DNA of 64,000 bases from Streptococcus mitis (GTDB lineage Bacteria; Bacillota; Bacilli; Lactobacillales; Streptococcaceae): the NCBI GenBank assembly GCA_001560895.1, contig CP014326.1:124001-188000 (forward strand), written 5' to 3'. The translations under genes and the position numbers were made by a program. Shown here one piece after another: positions 7,012 through 16,422 of this stretch (position 1 is its first letter; every line of letters starts with the position of its first letter). Under the pieces are notes generated by a model. It had not been told where the DNA came from. It saw only the letters and a program-made list of their open reading frames with translations, and did not search any database.

Positions 7012-10000
7012 ATGATGTATACTTTATCAAAAGAATTAGAACAAGAGCTCATCGTTTCAGCACCTGAGTTGCAGGCTAGTTATACTGCCATCGTAGAATA
7101 CCTAGAAGCTATCAGCCAGAAAGAAGCATCTGGAAATTCTCAGGAACTTCAGAACCAGCTTGCTATTCAGCTGAGACGTTTAGAAGATTTGGTGCAAGGT
7201 TATATCCAAATAAAGAAGAACCCGCATCACTACCTAGATGCAGATAAAGATCTGACGGCAGCCTATCAAGCCATTAAAGGGACGGAGCAAGATCTTCTCA
7301 AAAAATTGCAACATCTCAATCAAGCAGCCTTGCAGGATTTCCATATCAGCCAGAGACTCTCTCCTAAAGACGAGACTGCTATCCCTGTAGCAGGTAAAGC
7401 CAAAACCAAACAGGAATTGGCTATCGAGCGGGATTTAATCAACCAGCTGACAAAGGGAGAAAGTCAATGGGTGTATCGACCTGAGTTAAATACAGAAGAC
7501 CTCCTATGGGGAAACTTTTTTGCCAAGCTGGAAGCTAATAATGTCCGCATTTTGCAAGACCATCCCCTTACAAATTCAGAGAAAAATCAAATCAAAAACC
7601 AGCTCAATTTCGTTAACTTCTATGAAGCAGCCAAGTGGATAGCAGGAGAAAATGGCATTGCCAAGGTGCAGGTTCAACGTGAAGATGCCAGTCTAGGCAC
7701 TATTCGCTTGGAAGTCTTGTGGAGAAACAATGTCGCTGGTGGCAAATCTAGCTATGAGGTTGTCAACCAAGTCATCACAGGCGGAGAAGGGATTCGCCAG
7801 CGCCGTGGGGATGTGACTTTGTTAATCAATGGTCTGCCCATGATTCAAATCGAACTAAAAAGCCGTTCTCATCCTTACATGGATGCCTTCCGTCAGATTA
7901 AGAAATACGACCAAGAAGGACAGTTCAGAGGCATTTTTTCAAGTCTTCAGATGTTTGTCGTCTCTAATGTCACAGACACCCGCTACATCGCAGCTGCCAA
8001 AGCCAATAAGCTAAATGAACGCTTCTTGACCAAGTGGGTGGATAGTGAAAATAGACCTCAACCTCAACTATTTGACTTTGCAGAGTCTGTCTTGTCCATA
8101 CCGAGAGCCCACGAGATGGTCATGCAGTATTCTGTCATCGATGATGACAAGAAGGCCTTGATTTTATTGCGCCCCTATCAGGTTCATGCTATTGAGGCTA
8201 TCCGTGAAGCCAGTCGCAAGCGCCAGTCAGGCTATATTTGGCATACGACTGGTTCAGGAAAAACCCTGACCTCTTATAAGGTTTCGCGCAATCTGCTCCA
8301 GATTCCATCTATCGAAAAGACAATCTTTGTGATTGATAGGACAGACCTTGACCAGCAGACGACCAGTTCTTTTCAATCTTACGCAGAGAACGACATGATC
8401 GATATCGACGAGACCGATGATACACAGGAATTGGTTAAAAATCTAGCTTCTGATGACCGCCGTGTCGTTGTGACGACCATCCAGAAAATCAATGCCATGA
8501 TTCGTCAGTTTGATGAAGGTCGTCACCAAAAGGTCTACAATCGTATCAAGCAACTCAAACTAGCCTTTGTCGTTGATGAATGCCATCGTGCAGTGACTCC
8601 TGAACGCCAACGCCACCTAGAGCACTTCTTTACAAATTCTCTCTGGTATGGGTTTACAGGAACTCCTATCTTTACAGAAAATAAACGTGAACAAAAAGGA
8701 GACCTTGCTCAGACGACCGAAGAGCAGTACGGTGACTGCCTCCACCAATATACCGTCAAAGAAGCCATCCATGACAAGGCAGTTCTTGGCTTTAATGTGG
8801 AGTATCAGACGACCATGCCTGGTTGGGCAGAAGATGAGATTGATGAGGAGCGTTATGATGACGAAGGCCATATGCTTGCTGTTTTAGATGCCATTCTCAA
8901 TCGCTCAAGACGCAAACTCGGTTTCCAAAATGGAGTAGGAAAAACCTATGAAGCCATTTTGACCGTCAAAAGCATTGCCCGTGCGCAGGCCTATTATAAC
9001 CTGATTAAGCAAGTCAAAAATGGAGAGAAGTCTCTAAGCATCTCGGAAAATGTTAAAAAGGTTTTACCAGACTTTCCTAAGGTTGCCATTACCTACTCTG
9101 TGACAGAAAATGAAGCAGACTCCTATGTCAACCAAGCCTATATGGAGGAGAGTTTAAAAGACTACAATGCCATGTTTGGCACCCACTTTAGCCTAGCAAC
9201 CATTGCTTCCTACAATAGTGACCTCAATGACCGTCTGGCCCGTAAGAAAGAACGCTTTGCCTTCCGTGAGGAACAGTTGGACCTGGTTATCGTTGTGGAC
9301 CGCTTGTTGACAGGCTTTGATGCCCCTTGCCTATCGACCCTATTCATGGACCGTCAGCCCATGAAGCCCCAGCATATCATTCAGGCCTTTTCACGAACCA
9401 ATCGCCTCTTTGATGAAGGCAAGAAATTCGGCCAAATCGTCACCTTCCAAACGCCCGACCACTTTAAAGAAAAAGTGGATGAAGCTCTGAGTCTCTACTC
9501 AAATGGTGGTGAAACCAGTGTCTTAGCCCCAGAATGGCAGGAGGAGAAGGCCAAGTTTCTTGAGAAGGTTCATCAACTATTAGCCATCGCTCCAAGTCCA
9601 GAGCAGGTGCCAGATTTGGATACAGCGACAGATGCAGAATTAAAACGCTTTGCCAAGGCTTTCCAAGAATTTGACAAGCTCCTATCTTCTATACAGGTCT
9701 ATTCGGACTATGATGAGAAAGTCATCCTCAGAGAGATTTGCCTTAGCCTAGAAGACATTGAGAACTTTGCCGGCCAATATCAAAATGTCATCGAAGAACT
9801 CCGCAGACGCAGAAAAGAAGACCAAGAAGAGGAAGGGGTTCTCCTAGATATCGAGTATGAGCTCGAATCCATCCGCACCGACGAGATAAACTATCACTAT
9901 ATCCTCTCTCTCATCCAAGCCCTGATTGAAAATCGGGAAAACCTCATTGGTAAAAAGGAAAAGAGCCTGGTAGATAACTATATAGAAGATTTGAACAAAT

Positions 10001-10371
10001 CCAATCCCAAGTTATCCAGCCTCATCTCCAAACTCTGGCAGAATGTCCAAGCAGATGCCAAGAGCTATCAGGATCAGTCTATCATCCATAAGTTGGATGA
10101 GATGATTGAGTTAACAACCCAGAAAAAGATTCGTGAAACGGCAGATTATTGGCAGATAGGAGAGGATGAACTCCAGTTCGTAGTGGACAACTACCGCATC
10201 GGACGCGACAAGCAAAATGGCGAAAAAGCCATCACCGAGTCTCAGGACTATCTGGCCTATAAGGAAGCCCATGGAGACAAGGCACTGCCAAAACTCAAAT
10301 ACAAAAAAGCCCTCAAAGAGGACTATATGCGCATGATCTCAGAGGATATCCTACCGCTAAGGGGGAGATAG
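7012..10371 (+). CDS. hsdR: Type I restriction enzyme R subunit with N-terminal XpaC-like domain
   Basis: Motor and nuclease subunit of a type I restriction-modification complex (R2M2S), cytoplasmic, about 1119 residues. Residues about 10-120 are an extra helical domain that matches the C-terminus of XpaC. The usual HsdR sequence begins only near residue 135 ([21 protein letters not shown]). Then come the nuclease motif (GD...IELKS, about 265-282), Walker A TGSGKT near 414, the helicase box VVDECHR near 521, GFTGTP, and the RLLTGFDAP and QAFSRTNRL motifs. The C-terminal part is helical. The ATG at 7012 is chosen because a weak GGGG lies 7 nt before it; 7006 is also in frame. Its hsdS and hsdM partners lie 2.7 kb downstream, beyond a convergent fic gene. 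Confidence 0.93.
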   Translation: MMYTLSKELEQELIVSAPELQASYTAIVEYLEAISQKEASGNSQELQNQLAIQLRRLEDLVQGYIQIKKNPHHYLDADKDLTAAYQAIKGTEQDLLKKLQHLNQAALQDFHISQRLSPKDETAIPVAGKAKTKQELAIERDLINQLTKGESQWVYRPELNTEDLLWGNFFAKLEANNVRILQDHPLTNSEKNQIKNQLNFVNFYEAAKWIAGENGIAKVQVQREDASLGTIRLEVLWRNNVAGGKSSYEVVNQVITGGEGIRQRRGDVTLLINGLPMIQIELKSRSHPYMDAFRQIKKYDQEGQFRGIFSSLQMFVVSNVTDTRYIAAAKANKLNERFLTKWVDSENRPQPQLFDFAESVLSIPRAHEMVMQYSVIDDDKKALILLRPYQVHAIEAIREASRKRQSGYIWHTTGSGKTLTSYKVSRNLLQIPSIEKTIFVIDRTDLDQQTTSSFQSYAENDMIDIDETDDTQELVKNLASDDRRVVVTTIQKINAMIRQFDEGRHQKVYNRIKQLKLAFVVDECHRAVTPERQRHLEHFFTNSLWYGFTGTPIFTENKREQKGDLAQTTEEQYGDCLHQYTVKEAIHDKAVLGFNVEYQTTMPGWAEDEIDEERYDDEGHMLAVLDAILNRSRRKLGFQNGVGKTYEAILTVKSIARAQAYYNLIKQVKNGEKSLSISENVKKVLPDFPKVAITYSVTENEADSYVNQAYMEESLKDYNAMFGTHFSLATIASYNSDLNDRLARKKERFAFREEQLDLVIVVDRLLTGFDAPCLSTLFMDRQPMKPQHIIQAFSRTNRLFDEGKKFGQIVTFQTPDHFKEKVDEALSLYSNGGETSVLAPEWQEEKAKFLEKVHQLLAIAPSPEQVPDLDTATDAELKRFAKAFQEFDKLLSSIQVYSDYDEKVILREICLSLEDIENFAGQYQNVIEELRRRRKEDQEEEGVLLDIEYELESIRTDEINYHYILSLIQALIENRENLIGKKEKSLVDNYIEDLNKSNPKLSSLISKLWQNVQADAKSYQDQSIIHKLDEMIELTTQKKIRETADYWQIGEDELQFVVDNYRIGRDKQNGEKAITESQDYLAYKEAHGDKALPKLKYKKALKEDYMRMISEDILPLRGR

Positions 10372-10374
10372 GTT

Positions 10375-10527
10375 TATACTCTTCGAAAATCTCTTCAAAC
10401 CACGTCAACGTCGCCTTGCCGTATATATGTGACTGACTTCGTCAGTCTTATCTGCAACCTCAAAACAGTGTTTTGAGCAGCCTGCAGCTAGTTTCCTAGT
10501 TTGCTCTTTGATTTTCATTGAGTATTA
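10375..10527 (-). repeat. BOX element
   Basis: This is the streptococcal BOX repeat in reverse orientation. The boxA motif with CGTCAACGTCGCCTTGCCGTA, the ACTGACTTCGTCAGT segment, CAAAACAGTGTTTTGAG, and the end CTCAATGAAAATCAAAG on the minus strand are all present. It begins 3 bp after the hsdR stop, and its other end supplies the TAA stop of the convergent fic gene. Confidence 0.92.
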
Positions 10528-11766
10528 AAAATAGTCAGAAAGATAATGTTGGGAAGGTTTTCGACCAATTAGGGTCAAAATTCCCCTCTCTTCAAGATGC
10601 AAGAAAGCATCCTTGATCTTTTTCTTAGAGTAATGATGGTTGGACTGATTGGCCAGTTGGATGATGCTTCTATCTTCTATGCCATCTCTCTTATCATCGA
10701 CAAAGAGCTTGGACTGAGCGAGGAGAAACAAGATGTATTTCTCGACTTCCTCCAGCCCTTCTGTTTGCTCTATCTTAACTTTATAGCGATGCAGTTGCTC
10801 TTGTTTTTCAAGGAGGGTTTGGATAATATTTTCCTGTCCTTCCTTGATAAAAGTCAACAAGGTTTCAACGAAGAAGGTAGCATCGGCACGGTTGAGATGA
10901 TCGCCAGTATTCCTAAAAGCCTTATAATAGTCTTGTTTATGGTGATTGATTTGTTGGGACAAAACTAACCCTGAAAATTTATCGAGTTTTCTAGACAAGT
11001 ACTTGGCAAGGATATAGCGTCCTGTCCGACCGTTACCGTCATAGAAGGGATGTATATTTTCAAAAAAATAGTGTCCAGCACAAGCCTTGACAAGGTTTGG
11101 GATAGAATGGTCGTTGATAAAACGAATCCACTCTGTCAGCATGACCTGAATCTGTTCCTCCTTTTGAGGTGGGATATAGATGACTTTGCCAGTCTTGTCG
11201 TCTTGGATAAAGACCGATTTCTGTCTAAAAAACTCTCCATCGAGTTCATCCTCTGGCGAGATTTCTCCTTGTGTTAATTGGTCATAAATCCCTCTGATAT
11301 CTTCAAGAGATTGGATTTGGAGAAATTCATCCTTAAGGATTTGTTGGTACATTCGCAAGGTGGAAAGATGTTTGATTTGTTCGGTCTTATAGGGGTCTTC
11401 CTCTAGGAGTTTCTCCACATCGACCAACTCTTTACGAGTTGTATGGATACCTTCGATTTCATTTGTGGAAATAATCGATTGGTAGAGCTGTTCTTTATAA
11501 AACTGATCGTGGGCAATCTTAGGGAGGGTATCAGCTATTTCACTAATTCGTTGAGACTGCTGTGAGATAGTTTCCATCAGTTGGGAAATCCCTAGATGTA
11601 GGGTTACAAATAAAGGGTATTGACTTGTTTTGACAGTATCGCGTTGCATTAAATGAGGATAAAGAGATGTTCTAATGGAACTGTATCCTTGTAAGCGTAG
11701 TTGATACTCTTCCTCATACTGGTCACGATGACTGTAGTAGATTTTTCTAAGTTCTCTATAGTTCAT
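10525..11766 (-). CDS. Fic domain protein, class II (AMP transferase)
   Basis: Protein of 413 residues with an N-terminal helical domain, a Fic core and a C-terminal winged-helix-like part. The catalytic loop HPFYDGNGRTGR is canonical (H239 to R250), which predicts transfer of AMP from ATP to a target protein. The inhibitory motif TNEIEG (101-106) lies N-terminal to the core, so this is a class II, self-inhibited Fic. Target unknown; related proteins modify themselves or cellular enzymes. It is encoded against the hsd genes, in the gap between hsdR and abiH. The stop codon lies in the end of the BOX element. A -10 box TATAAT is visible on the minus strand at 11806-11801. Confidence 0.88.
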   Translation of the reverse strand: MNYRELRKIYYSHRDQYEEEYQLRLQGYSSIRTSLYPHLMQRDTVKTSQYPLFVTLHLGISQLMETISQQSQRISEIADTLPKIAHDQFYKEQLYQSIISTNEIEGIHTTRKELVDVEKLLEEDPYKTEQIKHLSTLRMYQQILKDEFLQIQSLEDIRGIYDQLTQGEISPEDELDGEFFRQKSVFIQDDKTGKVIYIPPQKEEQIQVMLTEWIRFINDHSIPNLVKACAGHYFFENIHPFYDGNGRTGRYILAKYLSRKLDKFSGLVLSQQINHHKQDYYKAFRNTGDHLNRADATFFVETLLTFIKEGQENIIQTLLEKQEQLHRYKVKIEQTEGLEEVEKYILFLLAQSKLFVDDKRDGIEDRSIIQLANQSNHHYSKKKIKDAFLHLEERGILTLIGRKPSQHYLSDYF

Positions 11767-11832
11767 ATGTAGTCATCCTCGCATTTCAACGTTTTTTAAC
11801 ATTATATCACAAAATAAGCCTATCTATTGTTT

Positions 11833-12015
11833 CAAAATAGGCAAAATTGAAGAATAGAATAGCATAGTTTCCTATCTAAAGTGCAAAAATGGCCAAAATT
11901 GAACAATAGAAATGATAGATGGCAATCCTAAAGTGTAAAAATAGGTAAAATTGAAGAATAGAAATCAAAAAGAGAAAACCTAAAGTGTAGAAATAAGAAA
12001 ATTGAGTAATAGAAA
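11833..12015 (+). repeat. 52-bp tandem repeat, about 3.5 copies, upstream of abiH
   Basis: Copies lie at 11833-11884, 11885-11936 and 11937-11988, with a partial fourth from 11989 to about 12015. Each has the core AAAATTGAAgAATAGAA near its start and CTAAAGTG at its end, with a variable centre. The fourth copy runs into the AAAGGGGGG ribosome-binding site of abiH. No long ORF is present. Tandem repeats just before a toxin or abortive-infection gene recall the antitoxin RNA of type III systems, but no terminator separates the repeats from the gene, so this remains a hypothesis; they may also be operators. Confidence 0.85.
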
Positions 12016-12026
12016 GGGGGGATATA

Positions 12027-13082
12027 GTGGAGAAATTATTTATTATCGGAAATGGTTTTGATATAGCACATGATTTAAAGACGGATTATTTATATTTCAA
12101 GAAGTTTGTTTATCAGCAGGCTTATGGGAAAGATGATTTGTTAGAGTCGTTGCAAAATTTTGATTCTATCAAAGATTTTCTAAAAGACAGTGATAACAGA
12201 ATATATAAGAGTGAAATATATGCTGAAGAAGTGATGGAAATATTGAATGGTACTGATAGTCAGGAAAAGTTGAAATTACTTTATCAAATTTTTTTACATA
12301 TTACAGCTACAGAAAGGCTTTGGGGAGATTTTGAAGAAAAACTAGTCTGCTTCCCTTTTATGAATACTAGCACTTCTTACTATGTGACAAACGATAGTAA
12401 AGAGGATACTGAGTCTAGAAAAGGATTTGCCGAAAAGGTAGCGGATAAACTCAGTCAATATGTCCATCATCGATTGAACAAGTTATTTAAACAATGGATT
12501 AAAGAAACCTATGAACAATGGGAAAGTCAATTGAGCATGAGAAAATTTACCTCTCATTTCCCGATTGCAAAAGAAATGATTTTAACTAATAGAGATGCAA
12601 GATTTTTAAATTTCAATTATACTCGTACTCTAGAGGATTTTTATGGCATTCCATCTTCTAACATCATTCACATTCATGGTGATTTAAATGATGGAGTTCT
12701 CATATTTGGTCATGGAGAAGATTCGATAGTCATACCAGAAGGAGCGGACGTTTTATCTCAGGCTATGTACAGATTGTCTGCTGCTAATAGAAAACCAGTC
12801 CGTCAGCAACTTAGAAAACACGAATACTTTTTCAAAAGTTTAAGCTCTATCAAAGAAATCTATTTCATTGGTTTTGGTATTCGGGATGAGAATGGAGTAG
12901 ACGCTCCGTATTTCAAAGAAATTTTTAAACAGGCACCGGATGTGAGCGTTTATGTAGACCAGTTTGATAAGGATAACGAATATACTATTAAGAAAATACT
13001 TAAGGCATGGGGTGCTCATAAAGCTTATCAATTGCAATTTATAGATACAAATAAAGATGAAATAGTTGGAGGAGATATATGA
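12027..13082 (+). CDS. abiH: AbiH family abortive infection protein
   Basis: Protein of 351 residues that starts with the AbiH signature: FIIGNGFDIAHDLKTDYLYFKKF, here at 5-27. Later come the segments FLNFNYTRTLEDFY and IIHIHGDLND and the terminal part FIGFGIRDEN. AbiH proteins protect lactococci against some phages; the mechanism is not known. The start is a GTG at 12027 preceded by a strong purine-rich site. Base composition is more AT-rich than the neighbours, which suggests acquisition. The stop overlaps the hsdS start (ATGA), so this defence gene is translationally coupled to the restriction-modification operon. Two defence genes in one transcript suggest shared control. Family assignment is good, function inferred. 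Confidence 0.85.
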   Translation: MEKLFIIGNGFDIAHDLKTDYLYFKKFVYQQAYGKDDLLESLQNFDSIKDFLKDSDNRIYKSEIYAEEVMEILNGTDSQEKLKLLYQIFLHITATERLWGDFEEKLVCFPFMNTSTSYYVTNDSKEDTESRKGFAEKVADKLSQYVHHRLNKLFKQWIKETYEQWESQLSMRKFTSHFPIAKEMILTNRDARFLNFNYTRTLEDFYGIPSSNIIHIHGDLNDGVLIFGHGEDSIVIPEGADVLSQAMYRLSAANRKPVRQQLRKHEYFFKSLSSIKEIYFIGFGIRDENGVDAPYFKEIFKQAPDVSVYVDQFDKDNEYTIKKILKAWGAHKAYQLQFIDTNKDEIVGGDI

Positions 13083-14215
13083 CAAAACAACCAAGTTATC
13101 GCTTTGCGGGCTATACTGAACCTTGGGAGCAGAAAAAGTTGGGAGAAGTTGCAGAAGTCAACCCTAAATCAGTAGTTCCTGATGAGTTTAAATATGTTGA
13201 TTTGGGAGCAGTGGTAGGGACAGAGATGGTTTCGTATAGAAATGAAACTATTTCTACATCGCCATCTAGAGCACAACGATTGGCCGTTAAAGGAGATGTG
13301 TTTTACCAAACGGTGAGACCCTATCAGAAAAATAACTATTTATTTAAAAAAGATGATAATGATTATGTGTTTTCTACGGGTTATGCACAATTAAGACCCA
13401 ATGGTGATGGATGTTTCTTATTGTCTTATTTGCAGACTAATAAATTTGTAAATGTTGTCTTAGATAATTGTACAGGAACAAGTTATCCAGCAATAAACTC
13501 AAAAGATTTATCTGATATTTTCATTTCAATCCCCTCCCTCCCCGAGCAAACTGCCATTGGTTCTTTCTTCCAAGATATTGACCAGCTTATTAGCCTTCAA
13601 CAGGGTAAGTTAGAGGTGCTCAAAGAGCAGAAGAGAACCTACCTCAAGCTCCTCTTCCCAGCCAAAGGACAAACCAAGCCAGCCCTTCGCTTCGCAGGAT
13701 TTGAAGATGAGTGGACTAGTGTTTTGCTAGGAGATATATCGGAATTATATCAACCGAAAACAATATCTAGTGAAGATTTACTGACAGAAGGATTTCCAGT
13801 ATTTGGTGCGAATGGTTATATTGGATATTATAGGGATTACAATCATAAAGAAAATCAAGTTACTATCTCTGCAAGGGGAGAGGGAACAGGTACACCAAGC
13901 TTTGTTGAAGGACCTGTTTGGATTACAGGTAATTCTATGGTTGTTAATGTTGAGAAGCAAGATAATATTACTAAGCCATTTTTGTATGCTTTTTGCCTAT
14001 CGTTTGATTTTAAACCTTTTGTTACAGGTGGGGCACAGCCTCAATTAACAAGGGAAGTTTTAAAAAAAGTAAAGATTATGTTACCTTCTCTCCCTGAACA
14101 AGAATCCATCGGTTCTTTCTTCCAAGACCTAGACAAGGCCATTGCCAAGCAAGAGGAAAGAGTCAACCAGCTCAAAGAAAGCAAACAAACCCTACTCAGA
14201 AAAATGTTTATCTAA
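13079..14215 (+). CDS. hsdS: Type I restriction enzyme specificity subunit
   Basis: DNA-recognition subunit of the type I complex, 378 residues. It has two target recognition domains (about 10-150 and 205-340), each followed by a conserved spacer helix. The two helices are repeats of each other: SLPEQTAIGSFFQDID and SLPEQESIGSFFQDLD. At DNA level a 17-bp stretch is identical (13559-13575 and 14111-14127). The recognition domains are AT-rich and of irregular codon use, while the repeats look like ordinary streptococcal sequence, as expected when domains are exchanged by recombination. No second hsdS or invertase gene is visible in the window. The start overlaps the abiH stop and AGGAG lies just before it. 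Confidence 0.93.
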   Translation: MTKQPSYRFAGYTEPWEQKKLGEVAEVNPKSVVPDEFKYVDLGAVVGTEMVSYRNETISTSPSRAQRLAVKGDVFYQTVRPYQKNNYLFKKDDNDYVFSTGYAQLRPNGDGCFLLSYLQTNKFVNVVLDNCTGTSYPAINSKDLSDIFISIPSLPEQTAIGSFFQDIDQLISLQQGKLEVLKEQKRTYLKLLFPAKGQTKPALRFAGFEDEWTSVLLGDISELYQPKTISSEDLLTEGFPVFGANGYIGYYRDYNHKENQVTISARGEGTGTPSFVEGPVWITGNSMVVNVEKQDNITKPFLYAFCLSFDFKPFVTGGAQPQLTREVLKKVKIMLPSLPEQESIGSFFQDLDKAIAKQEERVNQLKESKQTLLRKMFI

Positions 14216-14310
14216 GATACCCAGCTTTTAGGTCGTGTTCAATTCATAAGATACCAAGACCATAAAAAGCTACACTAAACGAATGAAAGTAGAAATTGAT
14301 AGGAGACCCT

Positions 14311-15912
14311 ATGTCACAAACAGATTTATCAAGACAACTCTACCAATCCCTCTGGAATGCGGCAGATATCCTGCGTGGCCAGATGGAAGCCAATGAATAC
14401 AAGTCCTACCTCTTGGGCTTGATTTTCTACAAGTACCTATCCGACAACATCCTCCAAGCCGTCTGTGATAACTTGGACGAGACCTTTGAGTCCTTCCAGC
14501 AAGCGCAGCTTCTCTATGAGGAAAACTTTGCGGATGCAGATGTCCGTGAAGACCTTATCGAGGTCTTAAATGACGAGCTAGGCTATGTGATTGAGCCTTC
14601 TCTAACCTTTACCAAGTTGGTTCAGTCTATCCATGAAGGAACCTTCCAGCTAGAATCCCTAGCCCAAAGTTTCCGTGATATCGAGCAGGCCAATGAAAAA
14701 TTTGAAAATCTCTTCGAAGATATCGACCTCTATGCGAAAAAGCTAGGCAACACCCCACAAAAGCAAAACAAGACCATCTCTGAGGTTATGAAACAGCTCA
14801 ACGACCTCAATGTATCTGGTCATGCTGGTGATATCTTGGGTGATGCTTATGAGTACCTGATTGGCCAGTTTGCCAGTGATTCTGGAAAAAAGGCTGGAGA
14901 GTTCTATACACCTCAAGCAGTCTCTCACCTCATGACTCAGATTGTCTTTGCAGGGCGTGAGCATCAAAAGGGGATGTCAGTTTACGACCCGACCATGGGT
15001 TCTGGTTCCCTCTTGCTCAATGCCAAGCGCTATAGTAAGGAAGCTTCGACGATTTCTTACTACGGTCAAGAGTTGATTACTTCGACTTTCAACCTTGCTC
15101 GCATGAATATGATGCTTCACGGAGTTGCGATTGAGAACTATCACCTCAGCAACCACGACACACTAGACGAAGATTGGCCGACTACGGAGCCAACGGATTT
15201 CGATGGGGTTTTGATGAACCCACCCTATTCACTGAAGTGGTCAGCAGATAGTGGCTTCCTGCAAGATCCTCGCTTTTCAAGCTATGGAGTTCTTGCACCT
15301 AAGTCCAAAGCAGATTTTGCCTTCCTCCTTCACGGTTTTTACCACCTCAAGCATAATGGTGTCATGGCTATCGTTCTTCCTCACGGAGTCCTTTTCCGAG
15401 GAGCAGCCGAGCAGAAGATTCGCCAGCACCTGCTAGAAGAAGGCGCTATTGATACAGTTATCGGCTTGCCAGCAAATATCTTCTACAACACCTCTATCCC
15501 GACAACTATTATCATCCTTAAAAAGAATCGTACCAACAAGGATGTCTTCTTTATCGATGCCTCAAAAGAGTTTGAAAAAGGGAAAAATCAAAACAATATG
15601 ACCGAAGACCATATTGCCAAGATTTTGGAGACCTATCAAAAACGCGAGAATGTCGAGAAGTTTGCCCATCTAGCCAGCTTTGAAGAGATTGTCGAAAATG
15701 ACTACAACCTCAACATTCCACGCTATGTCGATACCTTTGAGGAAGAACCCGTTGTTCCCCTAGCCGACCTCGCAGACCAGCTCGCAGAGATTGATAAAGA
15801 GATTGGAGAGGTAGAAGCCAGACTCGCCCACATGCGCAGCCAACTAGTAGGCACAACACCAGAAGCCCAAGCAGAATTAACCGCCTATCTCGAAAAATTG
15901 AAAGAGATTTAG
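14311..15912 (+). CDS. hsdM: Type I restriction enzyme methyltransferase subunit
   Basis: N6-adenine DNA methyltransferase subunit of 533 residues that works with HsdS, and as part of the restriction complex with HsdR. The N-terminal helical HsdM domain is followed by the catalytic domain with the AdoMet-binding motif DPTMGSGS (226-233) and the catalytic motif NPPY (303-306). A C-terminal helical tail ends in a coiled coil. The ATG at 14311 is chosen because ATAGGAGA lies just before it; an in-frame codon at 14296 has no such site. It is the last gene of abiH-hsdS-hsdM, 95 bp after hsdS, and is followed by a terminator. Confidence 0.95.
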   Translation: MSQTDLSRQLYQSLWNAADILRGQMEANEYKSYLLGLIFYKYLSDNILQAVCDNLDETFESFQQAQLLYEENFADADVREDLIEVLNDELGYVIEPSLTFTKLVQSIHEGTFQLESLAQSFRDIEQANEKFENLFEDIDLYAKKLGNTPQKQNKTISEVMKQLNDLNVSGHAGDILGDAYEYLIGQFASDSGKKAGEFYTPQAVSHLMTQIVFAGREHQKGMSVYDPTMGSGSLLLNAKRYSKEASTISYYGQELITSTFNLARMNMMLHGVAIENYHLSNHDTLDEDWPTTEPTDFDGVLMNPPYSLKWSADSGFLQDPRFSSYGVLAPKSKADFAFLLHGFYHLKHNGVMAIVLPHGVLFRGAAEQKIRQHLLEEGAIDTVIGLPANIFYNTSIPTTIIILKKNRTNKDVFFIDASKEFEKGKNQNNMTEDHIAKILETYQKRENVEKFAHLASFEEIVENDYNLNIPRYVDTFEEEPVVPLADLADQLAEIDKEIGEVEARLAHMRSQLVGTTPEAQAELTAYLEKLKEI

Positions 15913-15950
15913 GGAGTTGCGAGAATACTCTGCTAAAAAGTTAGAAAAAT

Positions 15951-15988
15951 AAAAATGACAGTAGAAAATCTATTGTCATTTTGGTTAT
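15951..15988 (+). terminator. hsdM terminator
   Basis: AAAATGACA (15952-15960) pairs with TGTCATTTT (15974-15982), extended by TAG/CTA inside. Confidence 0.7.
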
Positions 15989-16422
15989 TTATTGCTTAAG
16001 TAGAAATCGAATTAAAACTATGCTAAAAGAATTGAGTCCTGCACAACACAGAATTTAATCCTTAACATAAAGATAATAACTAACTTTTTGAGAAGTGATG
16101 TTATTTTACTAAAACAAAATAAGTAAAGTGTGTATTATTTTCGTGAAGTAAAATGAGGATGAACTTCAATATAAAATTATTGATGAAAAATTACTATTAT
16201 TACTAGATAGAATTGATAGTGAACACCCGAAGTAAAAGAGTGTTGTACTATAATTGGAATTTAAAAGTTTTATAAATATTAAATACAGATTGGACATAAA
16301 TTTTAATATTTACCCATATAATTCAATGTAGCTATAAATAGTAATTTTGCTTATAATAATTTTAATTTCTTTTAAACTATATCTTTTACTCATATTTCTA
16401 GTTGAGAAGTTATTTTCTTATA
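15989..16422. other. AT-rich gap without a recognisable gene
   Basis: About 430 bp of very AT-rich sequence between the hsdM terminator and the orphan gene on the minus strand. No ORF of useful length, no RNA gene and no clear repeat seen. It may be decayed foreign DNA. Confidence 0.5.

Noticed and set aside
11833..12015. CRISPR-like array
   Set aside because: The 52-bp units are contiguous with no unique spacers of even length, and no cas gene is near. They are tandem repeats.
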